Shown here piece after piece: positions 26,309 through 35,783 of a stretch of DNA of 64,000 nt. Numbering within the stretch: position 1 is the first letter of the stretch; the number at the start of each line of letters is the position of its first letter. The notes under the pieces were generated by a model, which worked only from the letters and a program-made list of their open reading frames with translations, was not told where the DNA came from and made no database searches. The stretch comes from Subtercola sp. PAMC28395 (lineage in GTDB: Bacteria > Actinomycetota > Actinomycetes > Actinomycetales > Microbacteriaceae): NCBI RefSeq assembly GCF_018889995.1, contig NZ_CP076547.1, forward strand, positions 1,984,001 through 2,048,000. The letters run 5' to 3'. The position numbers and the translations under genes were made by a program.

Positions 26309-28156
26309 ATGTCAGGATTGTCTCGCCGCCAGTTCGTGGCGCAGGTCGTTGCCCTCTCTGCGGCCTGGGGGCTCAGCGCCGAACTCCTGGGCCAGACCCT
26401 CTCTGCGCAGGGTGCCAGCGCAGGTGTGGGTCCGAGAACCGGGGCCGCGATCGCCGATGCGGCAGCAGCGGCGGCATCCGGGTCAACAGGGTCGACACTG
26501 GTTCAGACCGTTCTACAGGGCTCCGCCGGAGCGACGAAGTATCGCACGCTGGTTGCCGGCCCGGGAGAACCGTACGTGCCCCGGCTCGATGTGCTCGGGC
26601 GTGCGCCGAATGCCGCCCGCGTCGCCGCCCGTCGTTCCCTGCTCTACCTCGGCCATCTGTCTGACCTGCACGTGATCGATGCGCAGTCGCCGGGCCGCAT
26701 CGAGCCGATGATCGAGCAGAACCACTCGGCCTGGGGTTCGGCCTTCCACCCGCAGGACCCGCTCACGGTGCACGTCACCGCTGCCATGGTGAAGGGCTTC
26801 TCCGATCTGAGGGTGAGCGCCGTGACCGGGGCGCCGATGGGCGCCGCCATCGTCACCGGCGACAGCGCTGACATGCACTCGCACCACGAGCTCCGCTGGT
26901 ACATCGACATTCTCGATGGCAAATCCGTACTGCCCTCGAGCGGGTCGTCCGGCACTTTCGAGGGTGTGCAGGCGTGGCCGGAGGCGACCTGGGCGTACCG
27001 GCCGAACGATCCGGCCGGCGGCGACTTCGGCGACTATGGGTTCCCTCGCCTGCCCGAGCTGCTGTTGCAGGCCATCGCCAGACCCGTCGAGTCCGTCGGG
27101 CTGCCTGTGCCGTGGTACGCCGTCTACGGCAACCACGACACTCTGCTTCTCGGTACCTTCGGCCTCAGTTCGCAGTTGCGTGCCCTCGCCCTCGGCGGCC
27201 AGAAGGCCTACTCGGTCGACGCGACGGCGAGTTCGATTCTCGAAGGCTACGCCGCAACGGCAAGTCCCCTGCAACGGATGATCGACGCCATCGGCCTGCA
27301 ACTCAGCCTTCGCCCGGGGTTCCGGTCGGTATCGCCCGACGATTCGCGGTACCTGTTCGAACAGCGCGACTTCATGGCAGAGCATTTCGTGACCGAGGCG
27401 ACCCCCGGGCCTGTCGGGCACGGGTTCACGCAGCACAACCTCGACTCCGGGCAGACGTGGTGGAAGACCGAGCTGACCCCGGGCATCCGTGCCTTCGGCC
27501 TCGACACCTGCAATCAGGTCGCTGGCCCCGACGGCGCTGTCTCCGACACCCAGTTCCAGTGGTTGAAGGGCGAGCTGCAGGCGGCACAGGCCGAGAAGAA
27601 GCTCGTGTTGATCTTCAGCCACCACAACAGCCTCACTCTCGAGAACCGGGCCCAGCGGCCGGGCGACACCGAGGTCCTGCATGGGGCAGAGGAGTTCGTC
27701 GACCTGATGCTGCAGTACCCCGTGGTCATCGGGTGGCTCAACGGCCACACCCATCTGAACCAGATCCTGGCGCACACGGGCGCAGCGGGCCGCGGGTTCT
27801 GGGAGATCACGACCGCGTCGTGCATCGATTTTCCGCAGCAACAGCAGACTGTCGAGGTGGTCGACAACCGTGACGGCACTCTCTCGCTCTTCACCACGGT
27901 CGTCGACCATGCCTCTCCGGTCACACCGGGCGGGTCGGGAAGCTACCTCGACCTCGCGTCGCAGAGCCGTGAACTCGCCGCGAACGACTGGGCAGAGACA
28001 CCGCTCATGCGACGGGGCTCGCGGCTCGACCGCAACACCGAACTGCTGCTGACGGCTCCATTCGACCTCACAAGTGTCAGCGATGCGGCCCTCGAGCTGC
28101 AGCACACGGCCGAGAGGGCCCGCCTGCTTGCCTACGAACAGAAGGCGTTGTCGTGA
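26309..28156 (+). CDS. TAT-exported metallophosphoesterase (TIGR03767-like)
   Basis: The 615-aa protein starts with a twin-arginine signal (SGLSRRQFVAQVVALSAAWG). It contains calcineurin-type phosphoesterase metal motifs: LSDLHVIDAQSP, VTGDSADMHSHHE, VYGNHDTLLLG, FSHHNSLTLE and GWLNGHTHLNQI. The long insertions and the PGRIEPM motif fit the actinobacterial TIGR03767 group, whose substrate is unknown. It should fold with metal in the cytoplasm before export. The stop overlaps the GTG of the lipoprotein gene, so the three genes from here to 29114 form an operon. Confidence 0.88.
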   Translation: MSGLSRRQFVAQVVALSAAWGLSAELLGQTLSAQGASAGVGPRTGAAIADAAAAAASGSTGSTLVQTVLQGSAGATKYRTLVAGPGEPYVPRLDVLGRAPNAARVAARRSLLYLGHLSDLHVIDAQSPGRIEPMIEQNHSAWGSAFHPQDPLTVHVTAAMVKGFSDLRVSAVTGAPMGAAIVTGDSADMHSHHELRWYIDILDGKSVLPSSGSSGTFEGVQAWPEATWAYRPNDPAGGDFGDYGFPRLPELLLQAIARPVESVGLPVPWYAVYGNHDTLLLGTFGLSSQLRALALGGQKAYSVDATASSILEGYAATASPLQRMIDAIGLQLSLRPGFRSVSPDDSRYLFEQRDFMAEHFVTEATPGPVGHGFTQHNLDSGQTWWKTELTPGIRAFGLDTCNQVAGPDGAVSDTQFQWLKGELQAAQAEKKLVLIFSHHNSLTLENRAQRPGDTEVLHGAEEFVDLMLQYPVVIGWLNGHTHLNQILAHTGAAGRGFWEITTASCIDFPQQQQTVEVVDNRDGTLSLFTTVVDHASPVTPGGSGSYLDLASQSRELAANDWAETPLMRRGSRLDRNTELLLTAPFDLTSVSDAALELQHTAERARLLAYEQKALS

Positions 28157-28521
28157 AGCATCCATTCCGGCCCGCGGTCACCGTCTGGGCCATCGTCGCT
28201 GTCGTCGCTGTGGCGGCAGGCGTCTCCGGATGCTCGCAGGTCGCCGCCCTGGCGCCCGTCGGCGGCAATACCATCACCGAGATCCGTTACGCCGCGAACG
28301 ATGTTCTGGTGAGCGCGGGAATCGACATACTGACGGCTCCGGTCTGCGCGAGTACAGCGGGCGGGGTGACATGCTCAGGCCAGACCGCATCGGGCGAGCC
28401 GATCGCGGTGACGACGACGGATGCTGCGCTCACCACGATCGACGTCACCGTCGGTTCGAAGACGGTCTACTCAGGCTCGGTCAGTGACGTGCTGGATGCG
28501 GCAGCGAGGGCCACGAAGTGA
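28153..28521 (+). CDS. Small lipoprotein
   Basis: This 122-aa protein has an N-terminal signal peptide with lipobox VSGC (cleavage before Cys at about residue 27) and a mature domain with two further Cys (VCAS and VTCSG) that could form a disulfide. GTG 28153 overlaps the phosphoesterase stop, and its own stop overlaps the GTG of the next gene. It is expected to be anchored outside the membrane and to work with the exported phosphoesterase; no family was recognised. Confidence 0.8.
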   Translation: MKHPFRPAVTVWAIVAVVAVAAGVSGCSQVAALAPVGGNTITEIRYAANDVLVSAGIDILTAPVCASTAGGVTCSGQTASGEPIAVTTTDAALTTIDVTVGSKTVYSGSVSDVLDAAARATK

Positions 28522-29114
28522 GTCACATGACCGACACGACAATTGCCGATCGAAGCAGGCTGGGGCGATGGATGCTCGTGGTTCTCCTCATCGTGGCGAA
28601 CGCGGCCGTACAGGCACTTCTTGTCGACGGAGACCCGATCCCCGGAGTGAGCTGGTGGTTCGTCGTGCTCGTGCTGGCCTCCTTCGCCGCAGTGACGGTC
28701 ACCGTCTGGCTCGGCTGCGCCCTTCTCGAACCACTTCCCGGCGTCAGAACTGATCGCCGCCCAGCTCGACTTCGCCTGCTGGCCTGGTCGACAGGCGCCG
28801 TCGTGGTGGCGGCGATTGGCGGGGTGATCGTGCCGGCACTCGCACTGCTGCCGGCCCTGCTCGCCGCCTTCGTGCTCCCACCTGTGGCCGCGGGAGAGAA
28901 GGCTCCAGTCCGCCAGGCAGCCTCGGTCTTCCGCCGTCACCCCGTTCGAGCGGTCATCACCGTGATCGGAGGTGTCGTGCTGCTGGTGCTGAGCTGGCTG
29001 GCAGCGCTGCTCCTCGGCTTCTTCATCACCGGCTGGCTGGCCGCGGCGGTCACCTGGGTGTGTTTCGGTTTCGCCGGGGCGCTGCTGGTGTCGGCCGTCA
29101 GAGCCCTGCGCTGA
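28518..29114 (+). CDS. Polytopic membrane protein
   Basis: The 198-aa protein has about five hydrophobic spans (starting MLVVLLIVANAAVQALL) and an Arg-rich cytoplasmic loop between spans two and three. GTG 28518 overlaps the lipoprotein stop; ATG 28527 is an alternative. It is the last gene of the phosphoesterase operon and its end overlaps the convergent gene by 17 bp. No family is recognised. Confidence 0.7.
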   Translation: MSHMTDTTIADRSRLGRWMLVVLLIVANAAVQALLVDGDPIPGVSWWFVVLVLASFAAVTVTVWLGCALLEPLPGVRTDRRPARLRLLAWSTGAVVVAAIGGVIVPALALLPALLAAFVLPPVAAGEKAPVRQAASVFRRHPVRAVITVIGGVVLLVLSWLAALLLGFFITGWLAAAVTWVCFGFAGALLVSAVRALR

Positions 29115-29700
29115 GGGCCATCACCGCGATCGAGAGACCCATGCCGAGAGTCTCGAGCTGGGTGCGTCTGTGGCCAGGGCCCGTTCGCTTTCTGCGCAGC
29201 ACCAGCAGCGCGCCGGTGAGGGCAGCGAAGACCAGGGCGGCCAGCACCACGAGCGACGGCAGCGAGAGCGAAGCGGCGATCAGGTCTGCGACCCCAGATG
29301 GCCCCGGAGCCGCCGTCATGCCGGCCATTTCGTGCCCGGCCGAGCCGGTCGAGGTGTTTTCGACGGCACGGATGCCCGATCCCATCCCGACCGAACCGAC
29401 AAGGGTGAGCGCGGCCATCACAACCAGCCCGATGCTCCGGTGCAGTGCCATGACACGGTAGCCCGTCGGGCCGCCGTGGAGCCGGACGAGAATGGCGGGG
29501 ATGACGGCCGCGAGCAGCAGGAGCGCAGCCCAGACGACGGCCGGGAGCATCCGGCAGCCTGTGGCCATGTCGAGCATCGACAGCACCATCAGGGCAGCGG
29601 GAATGCTGTTCGCCACCCTTCGGTGCGGGGTACCCGCTACGCAGCACGCGGCTACGGTCGCGGGTACCACCGCACTGAAGTGTGCCAGTTCGAGGCTCAT
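29098..29700 (-). CDS. DUF5134-like membrane protein
   Basis: The 200-aa protein has several transmembrane spans with His and Met residues (MLDMATGCRMLPAVVW, VMALHRSIGLVVMAAL). The layout resembles the actinobacterial DUF5134 group often found near copper or amine oxidase genes. A central loop contains HEMAGMTAAPGP. It starts 9 bp after the stop of the amine oxidase gene and could be cotranscribed with it. The function is unknown; a metal-related role is only suggested by the His/Met pattern. Confidence 0.65.
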   Translation of the reverse strand: MSLELAHFSAVVPATVAACCVAGTPHRRVANSIPAALMVLSMLDMATGCRMLPAVVWAALLLLAAVIPAILVRLHGGPTGYRVMALHRSIGLVVMAALTLVGSVGMGSGIRAVENTSTGSAGHEMAGMTAAPGPSGVADLIAASLSLPSLVVLAALVFAALTGALLVLRRKRTGPGHRRTQLETLGMGLSIAVMALSAGL

Positions 29701-29709
29701 GCTGACGGG

Positions 29710-31683
29710 TCAGGCCCCGTGGTGGTGGTCGCCGTGGCCCCCGTGCGCCCCCGAGTCGTGCGAGCAGGCGTGCTTCAACTCGCTCGGCGGAACATTCAGC
29801 GCCGGGTTGCGGTCGAAGAATCCGTAGGGCTTCAACGTGAACTTGGCGTAGTCGGTCGGCATGACAGGCCAGTCCTCGATTCGCGGAAAGTGCGTCGGGC
29901 CGAAGGTATGCCAGAGCACAATGTCTTCGCCGTCGACGGAACGGTCGGCCGCCATGTACCGCGGCAGGCCGTCTCCGCCCGGGTTCTGGTGCACGAAGTC
30001 GCCCGCCGGGTAGCGTTCAGCGGTGTCGTACTGCGTCACCCAGAGCTGTTTGGTGGTGAAGGCAGCGCGCGAGGCGATCGACGAGGAGGGGTCTGCCAGC
30101 AGCGTCGGTGCCTGCTCCGGCATGAGCACGTAGCCGGTCGGCCTGCCGAGGCGGTTGGTCTTCTCGGTGTTGACGATGTGCCAGGCGCGTCCGACGGAGG
30201 CGTCAGCAACACGACCGGCGTCTGATTCACTCGACAGACGCGTGACGCTGTTTGTGAAGGCGCCACCGTAGGGGTTCTCTGCGCTGACGGGCAGGCGCAC
30301 AGCATCCACTTCGTCGACGGCGTTCGAGACGCCATCGACCATCATGTCGAGACGGGCGCTGAAGAGGTGCTGGTGGTACGGGGCGCCGAGCCCGGGGGCG
30401 ACCTCGCTGGCATAGAGGCTGCCGTCGACGTACGACGAGGTGAACAGGATGCCCGTGAGCTTGGCCTCGCACTCGATGGTTCCGTCGAGGTAGAGGTACC
30501 AGTAGAACCCGTAGTCGTAGTTGCCGACGGTGGTGAAGAAGCTGATCACGAGGCGCCTCTGGCGGCGGACCTCGCTCGAGCCGGTGAACATGTCGGAGTG
30601 CTTCCAGAGCGTGCCGAAGTCTTCTTCGTGCATGCAGATGCCGTTCTTGATGGTCTGCGGGTTGCCGAGCTCGTCGGCCAGCACGGCGTCGAAGTAGTGG
30701 ATCTCGCCGACGCAGTCGCAGCCGAGCTCGAGCGAGTTCGTGAAGCGGCCGAAGAGGTACTCTCCGGTGTCGAAGTAGTTCTGCCAGAACCGCACCGGCG
30801 ACGGGTCACCGTAGGGCACGACCATCTCGGCGATCGAGCCGCGGTACATGATCGGGCGCTGTTCGACGCCGTCGAAGAACGAGAGCTGGCGCATGATGAG
30901 GCCCTCGCGCGGGTCGAAGCCGACGTCGAAGCTCCAGTTTCCCCAGGTGACGGACTCGCCGTCGACCACGAAGCTCGGGCCCTCCGGCTGGGTGATCGAG
31001 ATCGGCTTGAGCACGGTGAGCGGTGCACCCTGCAGGGCCGGATCGTCGAAGTTGCCGCCCTCGACGGGGACGGGCAGCGGGGCCGAGTCGATGAGGCGCG
31101 TGACGGTGCGGGCGGCGACGTCGACGTAGGCGCAGAGGCCATCGACGGGGTGCGCCCAGGGGTGGTCTTCGGGGTAGTTCTGCTGGAAGGCGAGCACGCG
31201 CAGGATGCGGCGGCCCTCTTCTTCGGGCAGGTCGTAGAAACCCGCAGAGAGAGGAACGCAGACGACCGAGTCGACGGCGATGCCGCGGGCCGTGAGGGCG
31301 TCGACCCAGCGCTGGTCGGAGGCGACGATCGGGCCGACCTCGTCGAACTCCTGGATCAGCACCGGCAGCTGGCCGTTGCTGCCGTCGAGAACGACGGTGC
31401 TGATGATCTCGGCGCCGTCGATCGAGACGATGCTGTCGGTCGAGTGACCGGTGGCCATGTCGAGCAGCATCACGCGGGCCTGGCGATCGGGGCGCGGGCC
31501 ACTGCCTTCGAGGTAGGCGAGGACCTCACGCTTGTGCGGCTCCTCGAGTCCGATGTAGGCGAAACGCGAGGTGCTGGTGAAGAGCTCACTCGCGGTCACC
31601 ACGTCTCTGACCTGCTCGATGTCGGCGGGGGTGAGGCTCGCGAGCGGCGAGGTGATGGTGCGATTCGATTCTGTGAGTGTCAT
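29710..31683 (-). CDS. Primary amine oxidase (copper, topaquinone)
   Basis: The 657-aa enzyme has the topaquinone precursor in TVGNYDYGFYW (Asn-Tyr-Asp/Glu motif), the copper His-x-His in GAPYHQHLFS and the third His in FGPTHFPRIEDWPVMPTDY. It oxidises primary amines to aldehydes with release of ammonia and peroxide. ATG 31683 is chosen; a longer frame upstream has no support. There is no signal peptide, so it is cytoplasmic as in Arthrobacter enzymes. The C-terminus ends in a His-rich tail (HGGHGDHHHGA) that may collect copper. It lies 70 bp after an APC permease gene on the same strand, suggesting uptake followed by oxidation of one amine. Confidence 0.95.
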   Translation of the reverse strand: MTLTESNRTITSPLASLTPADIEQVRDVVTASELFTSTSRFAYIGLEEPHKREVLAYLEGSGPRPDRQARVMLLDMATGHSTDSIVSIDGAEIISTVVLDGSNGQLPVLIQEFDEVGPIVASDQRWVDALTARGIAVDSVVCVPLSAGFYDLPEEEGRRILRVLAFQQNYPEDHPWAHPVDGLCAYVDVAARTVTRLIDSAPLPVPVEGGNFDDPALQGAPLTVLKPISITQPEGPSFVVDGESVTWGNWSFDVGFDPREGLIMRQLSFFDGVEQRPIMYRGSIAEMVVPYGDPSPVRFWQNYFDTGEYLFGRFTNSLELGCDCVGEIHYFDAVLADELGNPQTIKNGICMHEEDFGTLWKHSDMFTGSSEVRRQRRLVISFFTTVGNYDYGFYWYLYLDGTIECEAKLTGILFTSSYVDGSLYASEVAPGLGAPYHQHLFSARLDMMVDGVSNAVDEVDAVRLPVSAENPYGGAFTNSVTRLSSESDAGRVADASVGRAWHIVNTEKTNRLGRPTGYVLMPEQAPTLLADPSSSIASRAAFTTKQLWVTQYDTAERYPAGDFVHQNPGGDGLPRYMAADRSVDGEDIVLWHTFGPTHFPRIEDWPVMPTDYAKFTLKPYGFFDRNPALNVPPSELKHACSHDSGAHGGHGDHHHGA

Positions 31684-31753
31684 GGTCTGGGTTCTCTTTC
31701 GGTGGTGTGTTGGCTGGTCGAGTAGCACGAAGCGGGTATGTAACCCCGTTCGC

Positions 31754-33241
31754 TCAGCTCGCGATGGTCTCGGTGATGGCCTCGTAGGCTTCGCGATTCT
31801 TTCGTTTGATGATGGCCGCCTGGATGATGCCGACAACGGGGAACACCACGATGAGGCCGAGGAGCACTGCGCTCACGGCGCCGAACACAGGCACACCGGC
31901 CGCGTCGACGTCACCGACGAGGAATGGGAAGTTCACCCCGATGATCACGGCGGCCCCGATGAGCCCGATGAACCCGAGCACCGGTGCGATCAGCGTGTTC
32001 CAGAGCCGGGCGTCGGACTTCGTGCGCCGGAAGTACACCACGACGGCCACCGAGGTCAGCGCCATCAGCAAGGCGATCGCGAGCGTCGCGACCCCTGAGA
32101 ACCAGGTGAAGACGTTCAGCACCGGGTCGAGCTGCAGAACCGCGAACAGCACGATCAGCACGAAGGCGGTGGCTGTCTGGATGATCGAGGAGACGTGCGG
32201 CGAGAGGTGCTTGTGGTGCACCGAACCGACCTTGCCTGGCAGCAGGCCGGCGTTCGACATCGAGTGCTGGTACCGGGTGATGACGTTGTGGAACGAGAGC
32301 ACGCAGGCGAACATGCTCGTGATGAGCAGGATGTTGATGATGAGTTCCCCGACCGGGCCGAGGTAGTTCAGCGTGGTCTGGATCACCATGGTGCCGGGGT
32401 CGATGGCGGCCTGGGCGACGACGTTCGACGGCCCCCAGGCCATCACGAGCGCCCACGACGCCAGCGTGTAGAAGGCGCCGATACCGATGACGGCGATGTA
32501 CGTGGCCCGCGGGATGGTGCGGTCGGGGGTCTTGGCTTCATCGCGGAAGATCGCGGTCGACTCGAAGCCGATGAACGCGGCGAAGGCGAACATCAGGCCG
32601 ACACCAGGCGAGCCCGAGAAGATCTGGGTGGGCATGAACGGTTCTGCCGAGAGGCCCTCAGCGCCGCCGGTGACCACGACGGCAGCAACGAGGGCCAGCA
32701 CGATACCGACCTCGCAGACCAGGAGCACGCCGAGCACCTTCGAGCTCAGGTCGATGTGCCGGTAACCGAGCACTCCCACGATCAGCACGATCGCCAGCGA
32801 GTAGACCCACCAGGCGATGTCGGGGCCACCGAGAGAAGTGATCGAGACGCTGATCAGGTAGCCCACGTAGCCGTGCACGGCGATCTGGATGGTCGTGTAG
32901 GTGAGCAGCGCCAGGTAGGCGGCCGACAGGCCGGCTGGTTTGCCGAGGCCGTGTCCGATGTAGGTGAAGAAGCCGCCCGGCTTCGGGATCTTGCGGGTCA
33001 TTGCCACCAGGCCCACGGCGAACAGCAGCAGAATGACCGCGCAGACCACGAACAGGGCCGGGAAGCCGACGCCGTTTCCGAGGAGGAAGCCGAGCGGAGC
33101 AGAGCCACCGATCACGGTGAGGGGCGCGGCCGCGGCCACGACCATGAAGACGATGGAGCCGACACCGAGCGAGCCGGAGAGGCCTGCCTTCGGGGTCGCA
33201 CCGGAAACATCTGTTCCGGCGGGTTCGCGAGTGGTTGTCAT
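31754..33241 (-). CDS. APC family amino acid/amine permease
   Basis: The 495-aa protein has about 12 hydrophobic spans and begins with the APC motif GSLGVGSIVFMVVAAAAPL, followed by KPGGFFTYIGHGLGKP and FIGFESTAIFRDEAKTPDRTIPRA, typical of AAE/amine-polyamine transporters. It is first in the operon with the copper amine oxidase, so its substrate is probably an amine. ATG 33241 faces the second permease gene across a 243-bp divergent region. Confidence 0.92.
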   Translation of the reverse strand: MTTTREPAGTDVSGATPKAGLSGSLGVGSIVFMVVAAAAPLTVIGGSAPLGFLLGNGVGFPALFVVCAVILLLFAVGLVAMTRKIPKPGGFFTYIGHGLGKPAGLSAAYLALLTYTTIQIAVHGYVGYLISVSITSLGGPDIAWWVYSLAIVLIVGVLGYRHIDLSSKVLGVLLVCEVGIVLALVAAVVVTGGAEGLSAEPFMPTQIFSGSPGVGLMFAFAAFIGFESTAIFRDEAKTPDRTIPRATYIAVIGIGAFYTLASWALVMAWGPSNVVAQAAIDPGTMVIQTTLNYLGPVGELIINILLITSMFACVLSFHNVITRYQHSMSNAGLLPGKVGSVHHKHLSPHVSSIIQTATAFVLIVLFAVLQLDPVLNVFTWFSGVATLAIALLMALTSVAVVVYFRRTKSDARLWNTLIAPVLGFIGLIGAAVIIGVNFPFLVGDVDAAGVPVFGAVSAVLLGLIVVFPVVGIIQAAIIKRKNREAYEAITETIAS

Positions 33242-33484
33242 GATTCTCCGTCAATAGAGGGGTGGGAGGTGAGGTGGTGGGAGCACGGGGAAGGCGTTCT
33301 GCCCATGTTCACCCGCCCGTGTTGCGCGGCGATTTTCACGGTGTGACGTTGTGTCGAGTGCAACTGGGACGAGGGCGCCGTGGTGTCTCATTTGGAAAAC
33401 ACACACCCGAAACATCGGCGACCCAGCCTCGCAACACCCTGCCTCTATGCTCAGGGCTACTGATCTGCAGAAGGGCCACAGACC
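33242..33484. promoter_or_regulatory. Divergent promoter region between two permease operons
   Basis: This 243-bp gap separates oppositely transcribed permease genes and should contain both promoters and the target of the IclR-type regulator encoded at 34996. One TGGAAA half-site (33393-33398) resembles half of the E. coli IclR box, but no second half is seen at proper spacing. No clear -10/-35 pair is called. Confidence 0.45.
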
Positions 33485-34999
33485 ATGACCGCACTCGAGC
33501 GGGCAATCGCTGACCCGCCCAGGGTCGCCGGCGTACTGCGTCATTCCCCTGTAGAGGGTCTTGATCGCCGCAGTCTCGGCTTTCTCGACGTCGTCGCGCA
33601 GTCGGTCTCGGCCGTTGCGCCTTCGGCCGCCGCGACGACCATTCCGGTGATCGTCGCTGCAGTGGCCGGCAACGCGACCGTGTGGGCCGTTGCTGCCGCT
33701 CTGCTGCTCTCCCTGCTTGTGGCCAGTTCGATCAACCAGTTCACCCGGCGCATGTCGGCGGCCGGGTCGCTGTACACCTTCGTCTCGAAGGGGCTGGGCG
33801 CCGGCGCCTCGTTCATGACGGGTGTCTCGATGATCGTCGGTTACGGCTTCATCGCGATGTTCTCCCTCAGCGGCGCCGGATTGTTCCTGGCGACTCTGCT
33901 CGGGCATTTCGTGCCGGGAGCCGAGAAGTCGAGCCTCCTGGTCAGCATCATCGTTGTGGCGATAGCGGCGATCTGCTTCGTCGTGCTGGCCCGCGGCATC
34001 CGGCTCTCCACCCGGGTGACCCTTCTGGTCGAGTCGGTATCGGTGGCGCTCCTCGTCGTCTTCATCGTTGCACTGCTCTTCTCCCAGGGTGGAGGCATCG
34101 ACTGGTCGGTGGTGTCGCTCGCGGGCACGAACTTCAGCGATTTCGCCACAGGTGCCGTGCTGGCGTTGATGGCCTTCGTTGGCTTCGAGAGCGCGGCGAG
34201 CCTGGGTGTCGAGGCGCGCAAACCCTTCGCGAGCATCCCGAGGGCGCTCGTGGGCACCCTGGTGGCCTCTGGTCTTCTCTACCTGCTCTCGTCGTACAGC
34301 CAGCTCGTGGGGTTCGTGGGTCTCGACCGCTCGATGACCTCGGTGCCGAGCCCTGTCAATTCGCTGGCGAACGCGTACGGCATGGAGTGGATGGGGCTCG
34401 TGCTCGACGCCAGCATCGCGATGTCATTCGTCGCCTGCGCGATCGCATCGACCACCGCCCTGGTGCGCGTGTTGTTCTCGATGGCCAGGGACGGCGTGAT
34501 CCCCCGGATGTTCGGGCGCACGCATCCTCGCTTTCGCACTCCGTTCATCGGGGTCGTCACTGTTCTGCCCGTCATGACAGTGGCCACGCTGGTCTACATC
34601 GCCTCGGGGGCCGGTGTGTGGGAGGCCATGGGCGCGATTCTCGTCTGCGCTGCCGCCGGGTTCATCACCTCGTACGTGCTTGTGTGCATGGCGTCGTTCG
34701 CCTTTTTGAAGAAGATCGGTGAGCTCACCTTCTGGGCTGGCTTCCGGGCCATTGCGGCAAGTCTTCTGCTCGCGGTCGGCCTCGTGGTCTACCTCGCCGT
34801 GCAGGGCTCGGGGCCCGGTGCCGTCGGCGTGTGGCTCTTTCTGGGAACAATGGCCGCGGGTTTCGTCGTCTTCCGCTTCGTGCGCCATCGCAGACCCTGG
34901 CTGAATGAGACGATCGGGGTGTTCGACGAGACCATCGCCGGCGACGTCCTCGGTGGCGAACCCGCTGCATCGACAGGGCGAGTGACAGGCCGCGGATGA
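33485..34999 (+). CDS. APC family permease
   Basis: The 504-aa protein has about 12 spans, with GFLDVVAQSVSAVAPSAAATT at the N-terminus and FVGFESAASLGVEARKPFAS in the middle, the same subfamily as the amine oxidase-linked permease but clearly a distinct gene. The start ATG 33485 follows AGAAGGGCC. The stop overlaps the ATG of the IclR gene (ATGA). The second permease may import a related amine or amino acid. Confidence 0.92.
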   Translation: MTALERAIADPPRVAGVLRHSPVEGLDRRSLGFLDVVAQSVSAVAPSAAATTIPVIVAAVAGNATVWAVAAALLLSLLVASSINQFTRRMSAAGSLYTFVSKGLGAGASFMTGVSMIVGYGFIAMFSLSGAGLFLATLLGHFVPGAEKSSLLVSIIVVAIAAICFVVLARGIRLSTRVTLLVESVSVALLVVFIVALLFSQGGGIDWSVVSLAGTNFSDFATGAVLALMAFVGFESAASLGVEARKPFASIPRALVGTLVASGLLYLLSSYSQLVGFVGLDRSMTSVPSPVNSLANAYGMEWMGLVLDASIAMSFVACAIASTTALVRVLFSMARDGVIPRMFGRTHPRFRTPFIGVVTVLPVMTVATLVYIASGAGVWEAMGAILVCAAAGFITSYVLVCMASFAFLKKIGELTFWAGFRAIAASLLLAVGLVVYLAVQGSGPGAVGVWLFLGTMAAGFVVFRFVRHRRPWLNETIGVFDETIAGDVLGGEPAASTGRVTGRG

Positions 35000-35748
35000 C
35001 CGCTCAGCCGAGCCACATCAGCGAGGTCAGGGCGAGGCAGCCGCGCGCCATCCACAGCGCGCTCGTGGTGCTCGAGGAGGTCGCCCGATGTGGCCCGGGG
35101 GTCACAGCCCGCGAGGTCAGCCACAACCTCTCGTTGCCGCGTGCCACCACCTATCGGCTCCTGAACCTGCTCGTGCAGGAGGAGTACCTCGTGCGCCTGC
35201 CAGACCTCAGCGGCTTCGCGCTCGGCAGCAAAGTCGCCCAACTGGCAGGGCTCTCCCCGGTGGTCTCCCGCCTTCCACGCGCTGCTCGCGATGTGGTGAC
35301 CGAGCTGCGGCAGGGCATCCGCGGGGGAGTGCACCTGGTTCGCTACGAGCAGCAGCGTCTTCAGGTCACCGATATCGACCCCGATTTTCCGCTCAGCAAC
35401 CCGGCACGCATTGCCCGGTTCGTCGATGCCTCTGCGATGGGCAGGCTGCTGCTTGCCGAGCTGGACGCCGGGCAGCGGTTGGGCGTGCAGGCCGGACCCC
35501 TCTCGGTCGAGCGCTCGCCTGAAGCGATCGATGCTCTGGTCGCCGAGACCAGGGCGCGTGGCTATGCGCTGCAGATCGGCGAGCTCACCCCCGGTTACGG
35601 CTGCCTCGCGGTTCCGATCAGAGACGGCGAAGGGGCACTGGTGGCGGGTCTCTGCCTCTCGGCCCCGGCCACCCGCGTCGAGCACCCAGGTGCTACCCTC
35701 ACAACGTTGGTCGAAGGGAGCCGCATGCTGGCTCCGCTTCTCGCCTGA
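34996..35748 (+). CDS. IclR family transcriptional regulator
   Basis: The 250-aa protein has a winged helix (SALVVLEEVARCGPGVTAREVSHNLSLPRATTYRLLNLLVQE) and the C-terminal ligand-binding domain with HLVRYEQQRLQV and a conserved GYGCLAVPI stretch. It is translated from an ATGA overlap with the permease gene, so it most likely responds to the permease substrate and regulates one or both divergent operons. Confidence 0.9.
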   Translation: MTAQPSHISEVRARQPRAIHSALVVLEEVARCGPGVTAREVSHNLSLPRATTYRLLNLLVQEEYLVRLPDLSGFALGSKVAQLAGLSPVVSRLPRAARDVVTELRQGIRGGVHLVRYEQQRLQVTDIDPDFPLSNPARIARFVDASAMGRLLLAELDAGQRLGVQAGPLSVERSPEAIDALVAETRARGYALQIGELTPGYGCLAVPIRDGEGALVAGLCLSAPATRVEHPGATLTTLVEGSRMLAPLLA

Positions 35749-35783
35749 ATTCGCACTCACGAGAAAGACCGTCTCAGCCCCGC

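Noticed and set aside
26513..28165. 550-aa minus-strand frame opposite the phosphoesterase
   Set aside because: The plus-strand gene carries the TAT signal and all metal motifs; the antisense frame has none.
30367..31725. 452-aa plus-strand frame opposite the amine oxidase
   Set aside because: The composition is Val/Glu/Asp-rich as expected from the complement of the oxidase codons; there is no ribosome site.
33393..33398. TGGAAA as an IclR operator
   Set aside because: Only a half-site; no symmetric partner at the expected distance, so not called as a site.
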